From the NCBI RefSeq assembly GCF_022601715.1, contig NZ_JAKVIM010000005.1, positions 124,001 to 188,000 of the forward strand: 64,000 bases of DNA, in the 5' to 3' direction. Below, piece by piece: positions 26,693-36,071 of this stretch. Each line of letters begins with the position of its first letter. The stretch's first letter is position 1. This stretch comes from Acinetobacter zhairuonensis (lineage in GTDB: Bacteria > Pseudomonadota > Gammaproteobacteria > Pseudomonadales > Moraxellaceae). Under the pieces are notes generated by a model, which saw only the letters and a program-made list of their open reading frames with translations, ran no database searches and was not told where the DNA came from. The position numbers and the translations under genes are program-made.

Positions 26693-27145
26693 TTATACCT
26701 CAGGATTTGGCGGAATGATTTGATCCAAATCTTTATCCGTCATGTTATCCAATTCGCGTAGATCAGTTTTAATTTTCCATTTTTCAGCGTCTTCCACAGG
26801 GTTCGGTAGACGCGCTTCAAGCCAGTCACAAACCACATCGGGTGGAAAGTCTGGGTGATTACATTGAATGACCCAAGAGAGGAACTGTTTCGCTTCACCA
26901 TTCATATAAGGGGGTGGAGAAACTGGAAGGAATTGCGTGGGTAAACGTTCATTGGTCGAAATGTAATTTAAAACATGTCCAAGCTCTTGTACCGTTTGCC
27001 AAGCCAGTGGGTGGTCGATATTAATCTGGAATTTAAACCACCACGCATGTTGACCATCTGTTCCATAAGAATCGATAAATTCTGGTTGTACACTTGGAAC
27101 TTTAGAGAAAAATTGATGCAGTCGTTCAAAGCTTAATTCCGCCAC
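26693..27145 (-). CDS. Conserved hypothetical protein, 150 residues
   Basis: Soluble, acidic, with no signal peptide. Many aromatic residues in the first half (HAWWFKFQINIDHPLAWQ), then WVIQCNHPDFPPDVVCDWLEARLP and a polar tail (IIPPNPEV). I recognise no domain. The frame is intact, its codon use resembles its neighbours, and it has a terminator on its 3' side, so I consider it a real gene. Function unknown. Confidence 0.65.
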   Translation of the reverse strand: MAELSFERLHQFFSKVPSVQPEFIDSYGTDGQHAWWFKFQINIDHPLAWQTVQELGHVLNYISTNERLPTQFLPVSPPPYMNGEAKQFLSWVIQCNHPDFPPDVVCDWLEARLPNPVEDAEKWKIKTDLRELDNMTDKDLDQIIPPNPEV

Positions 27146-27318
27146 AATGTTCAGCCTAATCCATGAAAAGGCTTATTTTAGCATAAAGCGTGAAAAGCAA
27201 AATTGAGAATCGAAATGGATGTATGGGGACTACAAATCTTTGCGTAGTCTGCTGTTTTTATCCATGCTTAAATACAAAGATCGGTTAAAATATGAATAAA
27301 GACAGTTGGGAGAAGCAG

Positions 27319-27735
27319 ATGACAACCAAATACTATGTTGCAAGCGCTATCGCTATCCTCATGTTGAGTTCAAGTTATGCTTCAGCGGATGCCAATGGTT
27401 GGTCAAACTATCAGGGCACCAGTACTAAACGCCCGAACTATCGACCTTATCCACCGCAACCGCCTTATCCTAACCGACCTTATCCGCCACATGATCATCG
27501 TCCTCCCCATCATTGGGACCGACCGCATGCAAATGTCAGCATTAATATGCAGGCACCTACTTATACCCAATACAATCATCAAAGTACCAGCTATGTCTTT
27601 GGGGATGCCAATTCACGTATAGAAAGTTCAAATTATCGAATTATTAATGATTGGCAGCGTTTAGGGTTACCTGAACCACCACAGAATATGTATTGGATCT
27701 TTGAAAATGGTCGCTATGTGTTAGTTCCGAGATAA
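27319..27735 (+). CDS. Small secreted Pro/His/Tyr-rich protein
   Basis: 138 residues from the ATG at 27319, preferred to 27292 because GGGAGAAG precedes it and a clean signal peptide then starts the protein (TTKYYVASAIAILM, cleaved near YASA). The mature N-terminus has repeated P-Y-P-P-like units followed by a His/Pro stretch (HDHRPPHHWDRPH) that could bind metal. The C-terminal part (NYRIINDWQRLGLPEPP, MYWIFENGRYVLVPR) resembles the RcnB-like DUF found in periplasmic proteins. That is a suggestion only. Confidence 0.7.
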   Translation: MTTKYYVASAIAILMLSSSYASADANGWSNYQGTSTKRPNYRPYPPQPPYPNRPYPPHDHRPPHHWDRPHANVSINMQAPTYTQYNHQSTSYVFGDANSRIESSNYRIINDWQRLGLPEPPQNMYWIFENGRYVLVPR

Positions 27736-27744
27736 GAATAGATA

Positions 27745-27788
27745 TCCTTCTTTCGATGTCTGGCTAATGATCACACATGAAAGAAGGA
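27745..27788. terminator. Inverted repeat between convergent genes
   Basis: TCCTTCTTTC at 27745-27754 is mirrored by GAAAGAAGGA at 27779-27788 with a 24-base loop. It lies between the secreted protein gene and psiE. It is probably a weak two-way stop; there is no T-run. Confidence 0.4.
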
Positions 27789-27795
27789 AGAGCAT

Positions 27796-28293
27796 TTAAG
27801 CCAATTCATCATCTTCGGGACGTGGGGTTTTACCTAGCGCTAAGGGTTTGTCTTGATGTTTGTCACGCATGACGGACGGGTAGTTCCAAGAGGCAAAGCG
27901 CACAACCAAAATTGAAAAGGCAAGAATTAAAATTGAACCCGTAATAATCACCAGATCCATATCGGCTTTATGATCGTGTTGAATATCGGAAATGAGCAGG
28001 CGGGTCAGGGCAGTAATCGCTACATAAATCAAAAAGCGTACTGGCATATGGTTGGTTTTAAAGTAAATACCGACCATGGCACCCAATTCCAAATAGATAA
28101 ATAACAACAGAATATCGTCAATGGTGGCATATTGTTTGATGGTAAGAATTTCAATGACGGTATGTACCGCAGACCATGCCACCATACAGCCAATAATGAA
28201 GAGAGCAATGTAGTGAAAGCTTTCTACCGCAAGATTTCCTAAACGGTCGAGGAGGGTTTCAATTTTGGCAACTTTGGGTTCACGTTCTGACAT
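27796..28293 (-). CDS. psiE: PsiE-family membrane protein (phosphate-starvation-inducible type)
   Basis: 165 residues, four transmembrane helices (about 24-46, 58-80, 85-105 and 112-135). Family features include LELGAMVGIYFKTNHMPVRFLIYVAITALTRLLI and a cytosolic C-terminal tail rich in charged residues. PsiE is induced by phosphate starvation in E. coli; its biochemical role is not known. A good ribosome site (AGGAGGTAGAAC) precedes the ATG. It is convergent with the small secreted protein gene. Confidence 0.85.
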   Translation of the reverse strand: MSEREPKVAKIETLLDRLGNLAVESFHYIALFIIGCMVAWSAVHTVIEILTIKQYATIDDILLLFIYLELGAMVGIYFKTNHMPVRFLIYVAITALTRLLISDIQHDHKADMDLVIITGSILILAFSILVVRFASWNYPSVMRDKHQDKPLALGKTPRPEDDELA

Positions 28294-28618
28294 GTTCTAC
28301 CTCCTATACTCGAAATAACAATGCATTCAATTGAATAAATATGATGGGATGCAATTTGGAAAATATTCATTACAGCGAGAAGCTGTTTATAAATTTATAT
28401 TCACTATTCTCTATATTTTAATTTCTGATTTTATTCAATGCTTATTTATTTTTTTATTCTAAAAGTTTAAATCAATCACTTTTTAACAATAATTATAATT
28501 AAATGACGATTTTGGTCACACTATTTTGATTTTTTTGATAATTACTTCAACAAGTTATATTATGATCAGCAAAGTTTTATCTAAGAAATATTAATAAATG
28601 CTGAAGCTAGGGTGGCGA
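28294..28618. other. AT-rich intergenic region upstream of the pilin operon
   Basis: About 325 bases, very AT-rich from about 28430 to 28600. It carries the divergent promoters of psiE and the pilin genes. I see no clear sigma-54 GG-N10-GC element and no small gene. Confidence 0.45.
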
Positions 28619-29014
28619 ATGAAATCATCATTGGGGTTTACTTTAATCGAATTAATGATTGTTGTAGCAATTATTGCAATTTTTGCAGCTATTGCTATAC
28701 CGAGCTATTCAAGATACATCGTGGCAAGCCATAGAACAGAAGCACAAGCAGCAATGCTCACTTTAGCTCAATTCTTAGAAAGCAAATACAACGCTTCATT
28801 TAGTTATCCTGCAGTTGCGGACATTCCTACAGCATTGAAATCACCTGCAAATGTAACAACCTACTATACCTTTTCAATCAATGTAGCCAATTCCTCTCAG
28901 ACCTATACGATTACAGCAACACCTACAAATGCGCAGTCGGATTCTTTATGCGGGACATTAACATTAAAAGAAGATGGGGCTAAAACACCAACCACATCTG
29001 GGTGCTGGAAATGA
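28619..29014 (+). CDS. pilE: Type IV prepilin-like protein (PilE type)
   Basis: 131 residues from the ATG at 28619 (28598 is an alternative). The prepilin leader is short (MKSSLG) and is followed by FTLIELMIVVAIIAIFAAIAIP, the canonical class III signal with Glu5. A PilE/minor-pilin head follows with paired cysteines (SLCGTLTL and SGCWK at the C-terminus), typical of a D-region disulphide. It is the first gene of a five-gene pilin operon. Its stop overlaps the next start (ATGA). Confidence 0.88.
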   Translation: MKSSLGFTLIELMIVVAIIAIFAAIAIPSYSRYIVASHRTEAQAAMLTLAQFLESKYNASFSYPAVADIPTALKSPANVTTYYTFSINVANSSQTYTITATPTNAQSDSLCGTLTLKEDGAKTPTTSGCWK

Positions 29015-29484
29015 AAACAATAAAAGGATTTACCTTGGTCGAACTGATGGTCACCATTGCTGTACTCGCTATCATTGCGACTTTAGCCGCACCTAATTTA
29101 AGCCAAATCTTAAAAAATACCAAAGTGAAAACCAGTAGTGGCGATATTTTTAATTTCCTTCAGCAAGCGCGAACCGAAGCGGTGCGACTAGGAAAAACAG
29201 TCACCATTTGTGGAAGTGTAGATGGTACGACGTGTTCAACTGCAAATAAAACCAATTGGTCAACAGGGCTCATTGCAAAATCCTCTGCTTCCTCTACGCC
29301 TATACAGAAACTAACATTTGAGAATTCACAACTTTTTATTACCGCACCTGAAACAATTTCATTTAATCCAGTGGGGTCGACGAATGCTGAACATGCAATC
29401 AGCGTAACCATTGCGGGTGCAGATACTTATTCAGTCTGTGTTGAAGTTATTGGCAGAGCATTCAAAAGTAAAACAGGGTGCTAA
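29011..29484 (+). CDS. fimT: FimT/FimU-type minor pseudopilin
   Basis: 157 residues from the ATG at 29011, which overlaps the upstream stop (ATGA); the extended frame to 29002 is not preferred. Prepilin signal KTIKG / FTLVELMVTIAVLAIIATLAAP with Glu5. The head begins with SGDIFNFLQQARTEAVRLGKTVTICGS, the GspH/FimT signature. It is probably part of the minor-pilin priming complex at the tip of the type IV pilus. PilV follows 3 bases after the stop. Confidence 0.9.
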   Translation: MKTIKGFTLVELMVTIAVLAIIATLAAPNLSQILKNTKVKTSSGDIFNFLQQARTEAVRLGKTVTICGSVDGTTCSTANKTNWSTGLIAKSSASSTPIQKLTFENSQLFITAPETISFNPVGSTNAEHAISVTIAGADTYSVCVEVIGRAFKSKTGC

Positions 29485-29487
29485 ATC

Positions 29488-29988
29488 ATGAATAAAATAA
29501 ATGCTCAACAAGGTTTTGTGCTCTTCGAAGCACTCATCGCAATGTTTATTACCGCAGGTGTGTTGTTAGGACTTGGTATCCTGCATTTGAAGTCTATGCA
29601 GCAAAGTGCACTTACAACTCAAAGAACGATCGCTACCATTCAAGCCAATGATTTGGTTGATCGTATGTGGGCGAGTGTTTGCTCCTTAGATAATAGTTCT
29701 GGGCAAGTGTCATCAAGCAATATTAATGCGCTGAAAGCACAATGGCAAAACCGCTGGAAGGTTACGGGGAACACCAGTAGTTTTGTTCAGGGTTTAACCG
29801 CAAATCAGAAAGCTTTACATAGCCGTATGAATGCTTGGTCGGGCAATCTAGAGATAGAGAATACGGCTAAGCGACGTTATAAAATCACCATTGAATGGGA
29901 AAACAAAAAAGCAAAATGGTATGCATTAGATCCATCCCAGAAAGAAACATTTATCTATTATTTTTCAGTACCGAAATGTGAGATTTAA
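29488..29988 (+). CDS. pilV: Type IV pilus minor pilin PilV
   Basis: 166 residues. The signal QQG / FVLFEALIAMFITAGVLLGL with Glu5 and the following LHLKSMQQSALTTQRTIATIQANDLVDRMWA are characteristic of PilV. One Cys pair candidate is present (SVCSLD and PKCEI). It is expected to assemble in the inner-membrane platform and then in the pilus tip complex with FimT, PilW and PilX. It is shorter in the head than some homologues but intact. Confidence 0.9.
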   Translation: MNKINAQQGFVLFEALIAMFITAGVLLGLGILHLKSMQQSALTTQRTIATIQANDLVDRMWASVCSLDNSSGQVSSSNINALKAQWQNRWKVTGNTSSFVQGLTANQKALHSRMNAWSGNLEIENTAKRRYKITIEWENKKAKWYALDPSQKETFIYYFSVPKCEI

Positions 29989-30002
29989 TAGAGGACAATT
30001 TT

Positions 30003-31088
30003 ATGAAAAGAAAAATATCTATTAATCGATCTTCTCAAGCGGGTATTTCTTTAATTGAGCTTATGGTGGGTTTAACCATTGGGCTGATTATTACGGCAGG
30101 GGCTTTAACCATTCTTTTTTCAAATCAGAAGCTGATTCTCGAAAAAGATGTTATGGATCGCTCACAAGAGAATTTTCGTTTTGCATCAATGACCATTACA
30201 CGACTGGTTAGACAGGCAAATGAACTAGGTATTCCTGCCAATAATAATGAATTGATTGTGACATTTGATCGAACTCAAAGAGACTGTCTGGGGCAATTAA
30301 ATAACTCATGGATTAATACATTTAAAGTGAATGCGAACAATGAATTACTGTGTGTTTTGAATAATGATGAAAATTTAAGTTATGTGCTTGCCAAAGATAT
30401 TTCTGAAATTAAATTCTCATATGGCATTCAGAATGGTGTGAGTGCGAATTCTCTAGTCTATCAACCGAGATTCAGTGGCAATAGCAACACGGAAAATACG
30501 GCAGTGGTAAATGCGTGGAACACGGTAACCAGTGTTTTAACCCAGATGACGGTTGCTGAGGGCAATGGTAAGCAGCCAACGATTGATTTTATTTCGACTT
30601 CACATTTATTGGCATTAACCAAACTGGCATCAAGTGGGGGAACGAGTCACGCCAATCCGTCAAATAATGATTCAAGCAATTCTTCCTCCGGTAGTAGTCA
30701 GAATGGAAATGACAGCTCTAATGGTAATAGTAGTGAAGATGGTCCTGAAGAAAATAATGAGAATCCTCCCACTGAAATAGCGACTTGTTCGAGAGATGTG
30801 TTTAGCCGAGTTAAAGTCACATATGGAAGTGGGGCTTCATATTGGGCTGATTTATCAGGTACAAATTTTGTGCCAAATAAATCAGTAGTCTCAGTAGATA
30901 TAAGCCAAGTTAACAACAATACGGATTGGCAGTTAGAATGGAAATACAATACAGGAGTTACTGGAGAGAAACCTTTTTCTAGTTCGTGGACTACTTGGAC
31001 ATCTGATAATTTGCAAGGTAATGAATATGTTGTATTGACGCTTAGATGTAGTGACCAAATTACTAGTTCACTTAAATTTTCGAGATAA
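30003..31088 (+). CDS. pilW: PilW-type minor pilin with extended C-terminal region
   Basis: 361 residues. Signal SSQAG / ISLIELMVGLTIGLIITAGALTIL, then a PilW helix (ENFRFASMTITRLVRQANELG). After a Ser/Asn/Gly linker near 225-245 (SSGSSQNGNDSSNG) comes an acidic segment and an extra domain of about 100 residues with two cysteines and several Trp. That C-terminal extra domain is not one I recognise in PilW. A long tip-type head is plausible. Its stop overlaps the first ATG of the next gene (TAATG). Confidence 0.85.
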   Translation: MKRKISINRSSQAGISLIELMVGLTIGLIITAGALTILFSNQKLILEKDVMDRSQENFRFASMTITRLVRQANELGIPANNNELIVTFDRTQRDCLGQLNNSWINTFKVNANNELLCVLNNDENLSYVLAKDISEIKFSYGIQNGVSANSLVYQPRFSGNSNTENTAVVNAWNTVTSVLTQMTVAEGNGKQPTIDFISTSHLLALTKLASSGGTSHANPSNNDSSNSSSGSSQNGNDSSNGNSSEDGPEENNENPPTEIATCSRDVFSRVKVTYGSGASYWADLSGTNFVPNKSVVSVDISQVNNNTDWQLEWKYNTGVTGEKPFSSSWTTWTSDNLQGNEYVVLTLRCSDQITSSLKFSR

Positions 31089-32260
31089 TGAGTATGAAAC
31101 AAAAATATCAACAAGGTTCCGTCCTCATTATTACAGTAGTCGTTTTATTCGCTGCGACGATGATTAGTTTATATGCGATGCGCGGCACAGTCATTCAAGA
31201 TAAGATGACGGCAAATATCAATAATAAAGTAGCGACCAGTAATGCCGCTGAAGATGGAGCCACTCAATTTTTAAATTGGGCGGATAATCGTTTTAAAACA
31301 TATGGTTGGCCAACCAGTAGTTCGGATAAGAATTCATGGAAGGGTAACTTAACATCTGACCTGATTCCTTACACAGACCCTACCAATGGAGTAAGTGCAT
31401 CCAATTTACAAAATGGACGCTATTATTGGATTAAAACCGACGCCAATATTACAGGCTGCTCAGTTGCCAATACCAATCCATGTTGGGATGATACTCATCA
31501 ACAAGTTACCGTACAAATTACTGGTAATTTGATTAAGGGTACAGGTCGTGATACGAAGATCTTGGGTGAAAGTGTTTATCAAGTTAAATTTGCAGCACCA
31601 CAAGCCGTTCGGTTGCCTGAGTTACCAGCAGCCCTAACACTGGCTGGTGATGTGAGTTCTTTTTCTGGGGCAAATAGTAATGTCTTTAGGATTGATGGTG
31701 GTCATAAACTCGCTATTGCTACGGATAGTGTGAATTCGAACAATACTGTTAAAAATGGTATTCCAAACAATCGTAATGATGCAGCTCATTATCCTGGTGG
31801 GAGTGCTTGTCCATCTTCTGGAGCTTGTGTTAAGAATACGAACTTGGGTCTATGGGGAGATGCCAATCAAGTGATGGAGCTTGTCAATTCCATCAAAAAT
31901 GCGCCAGGTGTGACTTATGTTGATGGCAGTGTGAACGGTAGTCTCCCAGCGTGCTCAGGGATTGTGATAATTACAGGAAGTCTGCGTACAAACGGGAATC
32001 AATGTTCATTTACAGGCATTCTTCTTGTCTTAGGTGGAAATTATGATGTACGAGGCAATGGCGGCGATTATGTTGGTGCATTGTATGTGGCAAATATTGT
32101 ATCCAATGGAAGTGGTGGCTACCAGTTCTCTAGCAGTCCGACTCAATTTACGGGTGGTGGGAATATGACCATTACTTATGATTCTAGTTTGATGGATGAT
32201 TCTGTAAATCCAAGCTATTCAACCAGAACTTCGGTTTTATCTTGGGTGGATGTTCTCTAA
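31088..32260 (+). CDS. pilX: PilX-type minor pilin with large beta-rich C-terminal region
   Basis: 390 residues. The N-terminus KQKYQQGSVLIITVVVLF and AAEDGATQFLNWAD are the PilX N-terminal signature (no Glu5, hydrophobic helix). It is much longer than short PilX proteins. Residues from about 195 hold a repetitive, Gly/Asn-rich beta-helix-like stretch (IVIITGSLRTNGNQCSFTG, LLVLGGNYDVRGNG) similar to the tails of some PilX-domain proteins. The start may be either ATG, at 31088 or 31094. No pilY1 follows; a terminator and a convergent gene do. Confidence 0.82.
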   Translation: MSMKQKYQQGSVLIITVVVLFAATMISLYAMRGTVIQDKMTANINNKVATSNAAEDGATQFLNWADNRFKTYGWPTSSSDKNSWKGNLTSDLIPYTDPTNGVSASNLQNGRYYWIKTDANITGCSVANTNPCWDDTHQQVTVQITGNLIKGTGRDTKILGESVYQVKFAAPQAVRLPELPAALTLAGDVSSFSGANSNVFRIDGGHKLAIATDSVNSNNTVKNGIPNNRNDAAHYPGGSACPSSGACVKNTNLGLWGDANQVMELVNSIKNAPGVTYVDGSVNGSLPACSGIVIITGSLRTNGNQCSFTGILLVLGGNYDVRGNGGDYVGALYVANIVSNGSGGYQFSSSPTQFTGGGNMTITYDSSLMDDSVNPSYSTRTSVLSWVDVL

Positions 32261-32279
32261 TCTCAAAGCATTTCATAAA

Positions 32280-32308
32280 AAAACGCCTGACATTGCAGGC
32301 GTTTTTTA
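32280..32308. terminator. Bidirectional terminator between pilX and an acyl-CoA dehydrogenase gene
   Basis: AAACGCCTG at 32281-32289 and CAGGCGTTT at 32296-32304 form a 9-bp stem flanked by A-run and T-run, so it can serve both convergent genes. Confidence 0.9.
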
Positions 32309-32318
32309 TACTTAACGA

Positions 32319-34100
32319 TTATGCTTGGCTAGTGAAGTAATCTTCGCTGAAGTTCATGATCAAGTCTGAACCCGCTTTTACTTTCGCAATACGCATATCT
32401 AATTCTGGAAGAATGCGTTGTGCGAAGTATTGAGCTAGTGCAAGTTTGTTTTGGAAGAACTCACCATCTTTGTCTTTTGCTGCATTGGCAATACGAGCAA
32501 ACATGTAAGCAAAGCTTAACAAACCAACTGCATGTAAATAGTCAACTGCTGCTGCATTCGGGAACTCAACATTTTCAGCTGCTTGCGCAAGAACGAATTG
32601 AGTCAGATCAGCTACTTCTGTCGCTGCATCTAAAGTTGCATCTTTAATAAAGTTTAAGTCAGCATCTAAGGCATTTGCGAAATCACGAATTTCTTCGATG
32701 TATTCAGCAAGGTATGCACCGTTACACTTAATGGTTTTACGACCAATCAAGTCTTGTGATTGAACGCCGTTTGTTCCTTCGTAGATCTGTGCAATACGTA
32801 AGTCACGAACACATTGCTCCATACCCCATTCACGGATATAACCATGACCACCGAAGCACATTTGTGCATCTAAAGTCGCTTGGAATGCGGTATCGGTTAA
32901 GTATGCTTTTGCAATTGGCGTAAGAAGCGCAACGCGGTCATTGGCTTTCTTCACAGCAGCAGCATCAGTAGAGAACTTGGTGACGTCTAACTGTTGACCT
33001 ACATAGACTGCAAATGCACGAGAAGCTTCATTATTGGCACGTACGTTGAGCAACATACGACGTACATCGCCATGCACTAAAATGCTGTCCGCTGGTTTGT
33101 TTGGAGATTTAACACCAGATGCGCTACGACCTTGTAAACGATCCGTCGCATATTGTGCTGCATTTTGGTAAGCAAATTCAGAAGCACCGAGACCTTGAAT
33201 ACCCATAGACAAACGTTCGTAGTTCATCATTACGAACATTGCTGCAAGACCTTCATTTTCTTTGCCTACGAGGTAACCTTTCGCACCGTCAAAGTTCATC
33301 ACGCAAGTTGCAGATGCCTTGATCCCCATTTTGTGTTCGATAGAACCAGGACCTGCTGCATTACGCTCGCCCACTGAACCATCTTCATTCACAAGGAATT
33401 TCGGTACGATGAATAAAGAAATACCACGTGAACCTGCAGGTGCATCTGGAGTTTTCGCTAACACCAAGTGAATGATGTTTTCAGCTAAGTCGTGGTCACC
33501 GCCAGTAATGAAGATTTTAGTCCCAGTAATGTTGTAGCTGCCATCTTCGTTACGTTCAGCTTTAGTTTTGATAATCCCTAAATCAGTACCCGAGTGTGGT
33601 TCTGTTAAGCACATGGTGCCCGACCATTCACCTGAGTAGATTTTAGGTAAATAAGTTTCTTTTTGCTCTTGAGATGCATAGCTGTTTAACGCCATACCTG
33701 CACCCACTGAAAGCAATGGATAAAGCATGAAAGAAGGGTTGGTTGCAAACAGCATTTCGTCAGAAAGTACAGTCAGCATTTTTGGCATGCCTTGACCGCC
33801 CCATTCTTCTTCTGCACCTAAACCAATCCAGCCACCTTGAGCATATTGTTGGAAGGCTTCTTTGAAACCAGCCGGTGTCGTCACTGCGCCATTGTTATAA
33901 GTTGCACCTTCTTCATCACCAGTACGGTTCAGCGGAAGTGTTACATTTTGCGCAAATTTCGCCATTTCTTCTAGAATAGCTTCGGCAGTCGCTGCATCTA
34001 AATGAGCAAGATTTTCGTTAGATTGCCAGAATTGTTCTGCGTTAAAAACATCGTTTAAGATGAATTTCATATCTGCAAGCGGTGCATTATAAATTGGCAT
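32319..34100 (-). CDS. Acyl-CoA dehydrogenase with C-terminal extension (paralogue 1)
   Basis: 593 residues. FAD-binding acyl-CoA dehydrogenase fold: MCLTEPHSGTDLGIIKT (flavin/substrate loop), ITGTKIFITGG, GSIEHKMGIKASAT and YEGTNGVQSQDLIGRK. The usual extra C-terminal domain of the about 600-residue bacterial group follows. It is expected to catalyse the first oxidation of fatty acyl-CoA beta-oxidation, with chain-length preference unknown. It is a close paralogue of the next gene upstream, but a terminator between them means it likely has its own promoter. Confidence 0.93.
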   Translation of the reverse strand: MPIYNAPLADMKFILNDVFNAEQFWQSNENLAHLDAATAEAILEEMAKFAQNVTLPLNRTGDEEGATYNNGAVTTPAGFKEAFQQYAQGGWIGLGAEEEWGGQGMPKMLTVLSDEMLFATNPSFMLYPLLSVGAGMALNSYASQEQKETYLPKIYSGEWSGTMCLTEPHSGTDLGIIKTKAERNEDGSYNITGTKIFITGGDHDLAENIIHLVLAKTPDAPAGSRGISLFIVPKFLVNEDGSVGERNAAGPGSIEHKMGIKASATCVMNFDGAKGYLVGKENEGLAAMFVMMNYERLSMGIQGLGASEFAYQNAAQYATDRLQGRSASGVKSPNKPADSILVHGDVRRMLLNVRANNEASRAFAVYVGQQLDVTKFSTDAAAVKKANDRVALLTPIAKAYLTDTAFQATLDAQMCFGGHGYIREWGMEQCVRDLRIAQIYEGTNGVQSQDLIGRKTIKCNGAYLAEYIEEIRDFANALDADLNFIKDATLDAATEVADLTQFVLAQAAENVEFPNAAAVDYLHAVGLLSFAYMFARIANAAKDKDGEFFQNKLALAQYFAQRILPELDMRIAKVKAGSDLIMNFSEDYFTSQA

Positions 34101-34197
34101 AGTTAGTTCACCTTTGTTGTATACATCATGTGCCGAGTGTGAAATAACACGCGATCACACGTATTATTGATTGAATTAAATTTAGCATTGATTACAT

Positions 34198-34234
34198 AAA
34201 AAAAGGACCGTCAAAACCGACCAGTCCTTTTTTC
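34198..34234 (-). terminator. Terminator after acyl-CoA dehydrogenase paralogue 2
   Basis: A-rich arm AAAAGGAC (34201-34208) pairs with GTCCTTTT (34224-34231), with partly paired inner bases, between the two paralogous genes. On the - strand the stem ends in a T-run. Confidence 0.8.
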
Positions 34235-34268
34235 TTAAATTAACATTGCAAGCAACATTAAAGTGTGA

Positions 34269-36071
34269 TTAGAACGCGAAGTGTTCCGCATCTAATGACA
34301 TTAATGGGTCTACACCACCAGCAATCACTTCAACGTGTGAACGAACACGCGGTAAGATTTTCTTAAAGTAGAAGCGAGCAGTAGTCACTTTTGCATTGTA
34401 GAAGTCAACCTCAGTTGTACCTGCAGCAAGAGTTTGCTGAGCTACTAATGCCATTTGTGCCCAAAGGTACGCAAGCGTTACATAACCTGAGAAGTACAGG
34501 TAATCAACTGCCGCAGCACCCACTTCATCTGGGTTTTGCATTGCGCGCATACCAATTTGCATGGTGAGGTCGCCCCATTCTTTGTTGAGTGCAGCCAATG
34601 GCTCAACAAATTCTTGCATTGCTGCATTGTCTTTGTTGGCTTCGCAGAATTTGTGAATAATCTTGGTGAAGTCTTTCAACATTGCACCTTGAGTACCCAA
34701 AACTTTACGACCTAACAAGTCCAAAGCTTGAATTTCTGTTGTACCTTCATATAAGCAGGCGATACGGGTATCACGAACAATTTGTTCCATACCATGTTCA
34801 GAAATAAAGCCGTGACCACCAAACACTTGTACGCCGTGTTTAGCCGATTCAGAACCTGTTTCAGTTAAGAATGCTTTTGCAATCGGAGTAAGCAACGACA
34901 AAATATTGTCAGAGTTTTTACGCTCTTCTTCAGTAGCACCTTGCTCAACGATATCGGCATGGAAAGACAATAAGTAAACCAATGCGCGACCTGCCTCAGC
35001 AAAAGATTTTTGCGTTAACAGCATGTTGCGTACAGCTGGGTGAACGATAATTGGATCTGCTTCTTTTTCAGGTGCTTTAGGACCAGAAAGCGAACGCATC
35101 GCTAAACGGTCTTTCGCGTAGGCAAGCGCACCTTGGAATGCACCTTCAGATGCAGCAATTCCTTGAACTGCTGTACCGATACGTGCAGTGTTCATGAAGG
35201 TGAACATACAGTTTAGACCGCGGTTTTCAGGTCCAATCAAGTAACCTTTTGCGTTGTCAAAGTTGATGACACAGGTTGCGTTACCGTGAATACCCATTTT
35301 GTGTTCGATTGAACCACAACGCACTGCATTACGCTCACCCACAGTACCATCAGCATTTAAGTTGAATTTTGGTACGATGAATAAAGAAATGCCTTTAGTG
35401 CCTTTTGGTGCACCTGGAAGGCGTGCAAGAACGATGTGAATAATGTTCTCTGCCATGTCGTGCTCACCAGCAGAGATAAAGATTTTCTCGCCAGTAATTG
35501 CATAGCTACCGTCAGCATTTGGTTCAGCTTTGGTACGGATAATACCGAGGTCAGAACCTGCATGAGATTCTGTTAAGCACATGGTACCTGTCCAAACACC
35601 TGATACAAGGTTTGGTAAGTAAGCATCTTTTTGTTCTGGTGAACCGTGGTGTTCTAAAGTACGCACTGCACCATGAGAAAGACCAGGATACATACCCCAA
35701 GCCCAGTTCGCAGTACCGACCATTTCAGAAATCACGTTACCTAAAGAAACTGGTAAACCTTGACCGCCATATTGCTCTTCAGCAGAAAGAGAAGGGAAGC
35801 CGAGTTCGATATATTTTTGATACGCTTCTTTAAAGCCAGTCGGTGTAGTAACAACACCGTCATTCCAAGTACAGCCTTCTTGGTCGCCGCTTTGGTTGAT
35901 TGGAGACAATTCGTTTTCACAGAAATCTGCAGCAGCATCTAAATATTGGTCAACCAATTCACGGCTTACGGTTTCTTGGAAAGCAGGTAGTTTTGCATAA
36001 TGTTGTTCAGCATTTAGTAATTCATGCAAAACGAACTGCATATCACGTAAGGGCGCTTTGTATTGTGGCAT
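34269..36071 (-). CDS. Acyl-CoA dehydrogenase with C-terminal extension (paralogue 2)
   Basis: 600 residues from the ATG at 36071, chosen because GAGGAAA lies 8-9 bases before it; the longer frame to 36098 adds nine residues without a better site. Same architecture as its downstream neighbour: MCLTESHAGSDLGIIRT, ITGEKIFISAGEHD, GSIEHKMGIHGNAT and YEGTTEIQALDLLGRK. The two proteins match along their whole length with many substitutions, so they are an old tandem duplication. Its likely role is beta-oxidation of a different acyl-chain range. Confidence 0.93.
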   Translation of the reverse strand: MPQYKAPLRDMQFVLHELLNAEQHYAKLPAFQETVSRELVDQYLDAAADFCENELSPINQSGDQEGCTWNDGVVTTPTGFKEAYQKYIELGFPSLSAEEQYGGQGLPVSLGNVISEMVGTANWAWGMYPGLSHGAVRTLEHHGSPEQKDAYLPNLVSGVWTGTMCLTESHAGSDLGIIRTKAEPNADGSYAITGEKIFISAGEHDMAENIIHIVLARLPGAPKGTKGISLFIVPKFNLNADGTVGERNAVRCGSIEHKMGIHGNATCVINFDNAKGYLIGPENRGLNCMFTFMNTARIGTAVQGIAASEGAFQGALAYAKDRLAMRSLSGPKAPEKEADPIIVHPAVRNMLLTQKSFAEAGRALVYLLSFHADIVEQGATEEERKNSDNILSLLTPIAKAFLTETGSESAKHGVQVFGGHGFISEHGMEQIVRDTRIACLYEGTTEIQALDLLGRKVLGTQGAMLKDFTKIIHKFCEANKDNAAMQEFVEPLAALNKEWGDLTMQIGMRAMQNPDEVGAAAVDYLYFSGYVTLAYLWAQMALVAQQTLAAGTTEVDFYNAKVTTARFYFKKILPRVRSHVEVIAGGVDPLMSLDAEHFAF

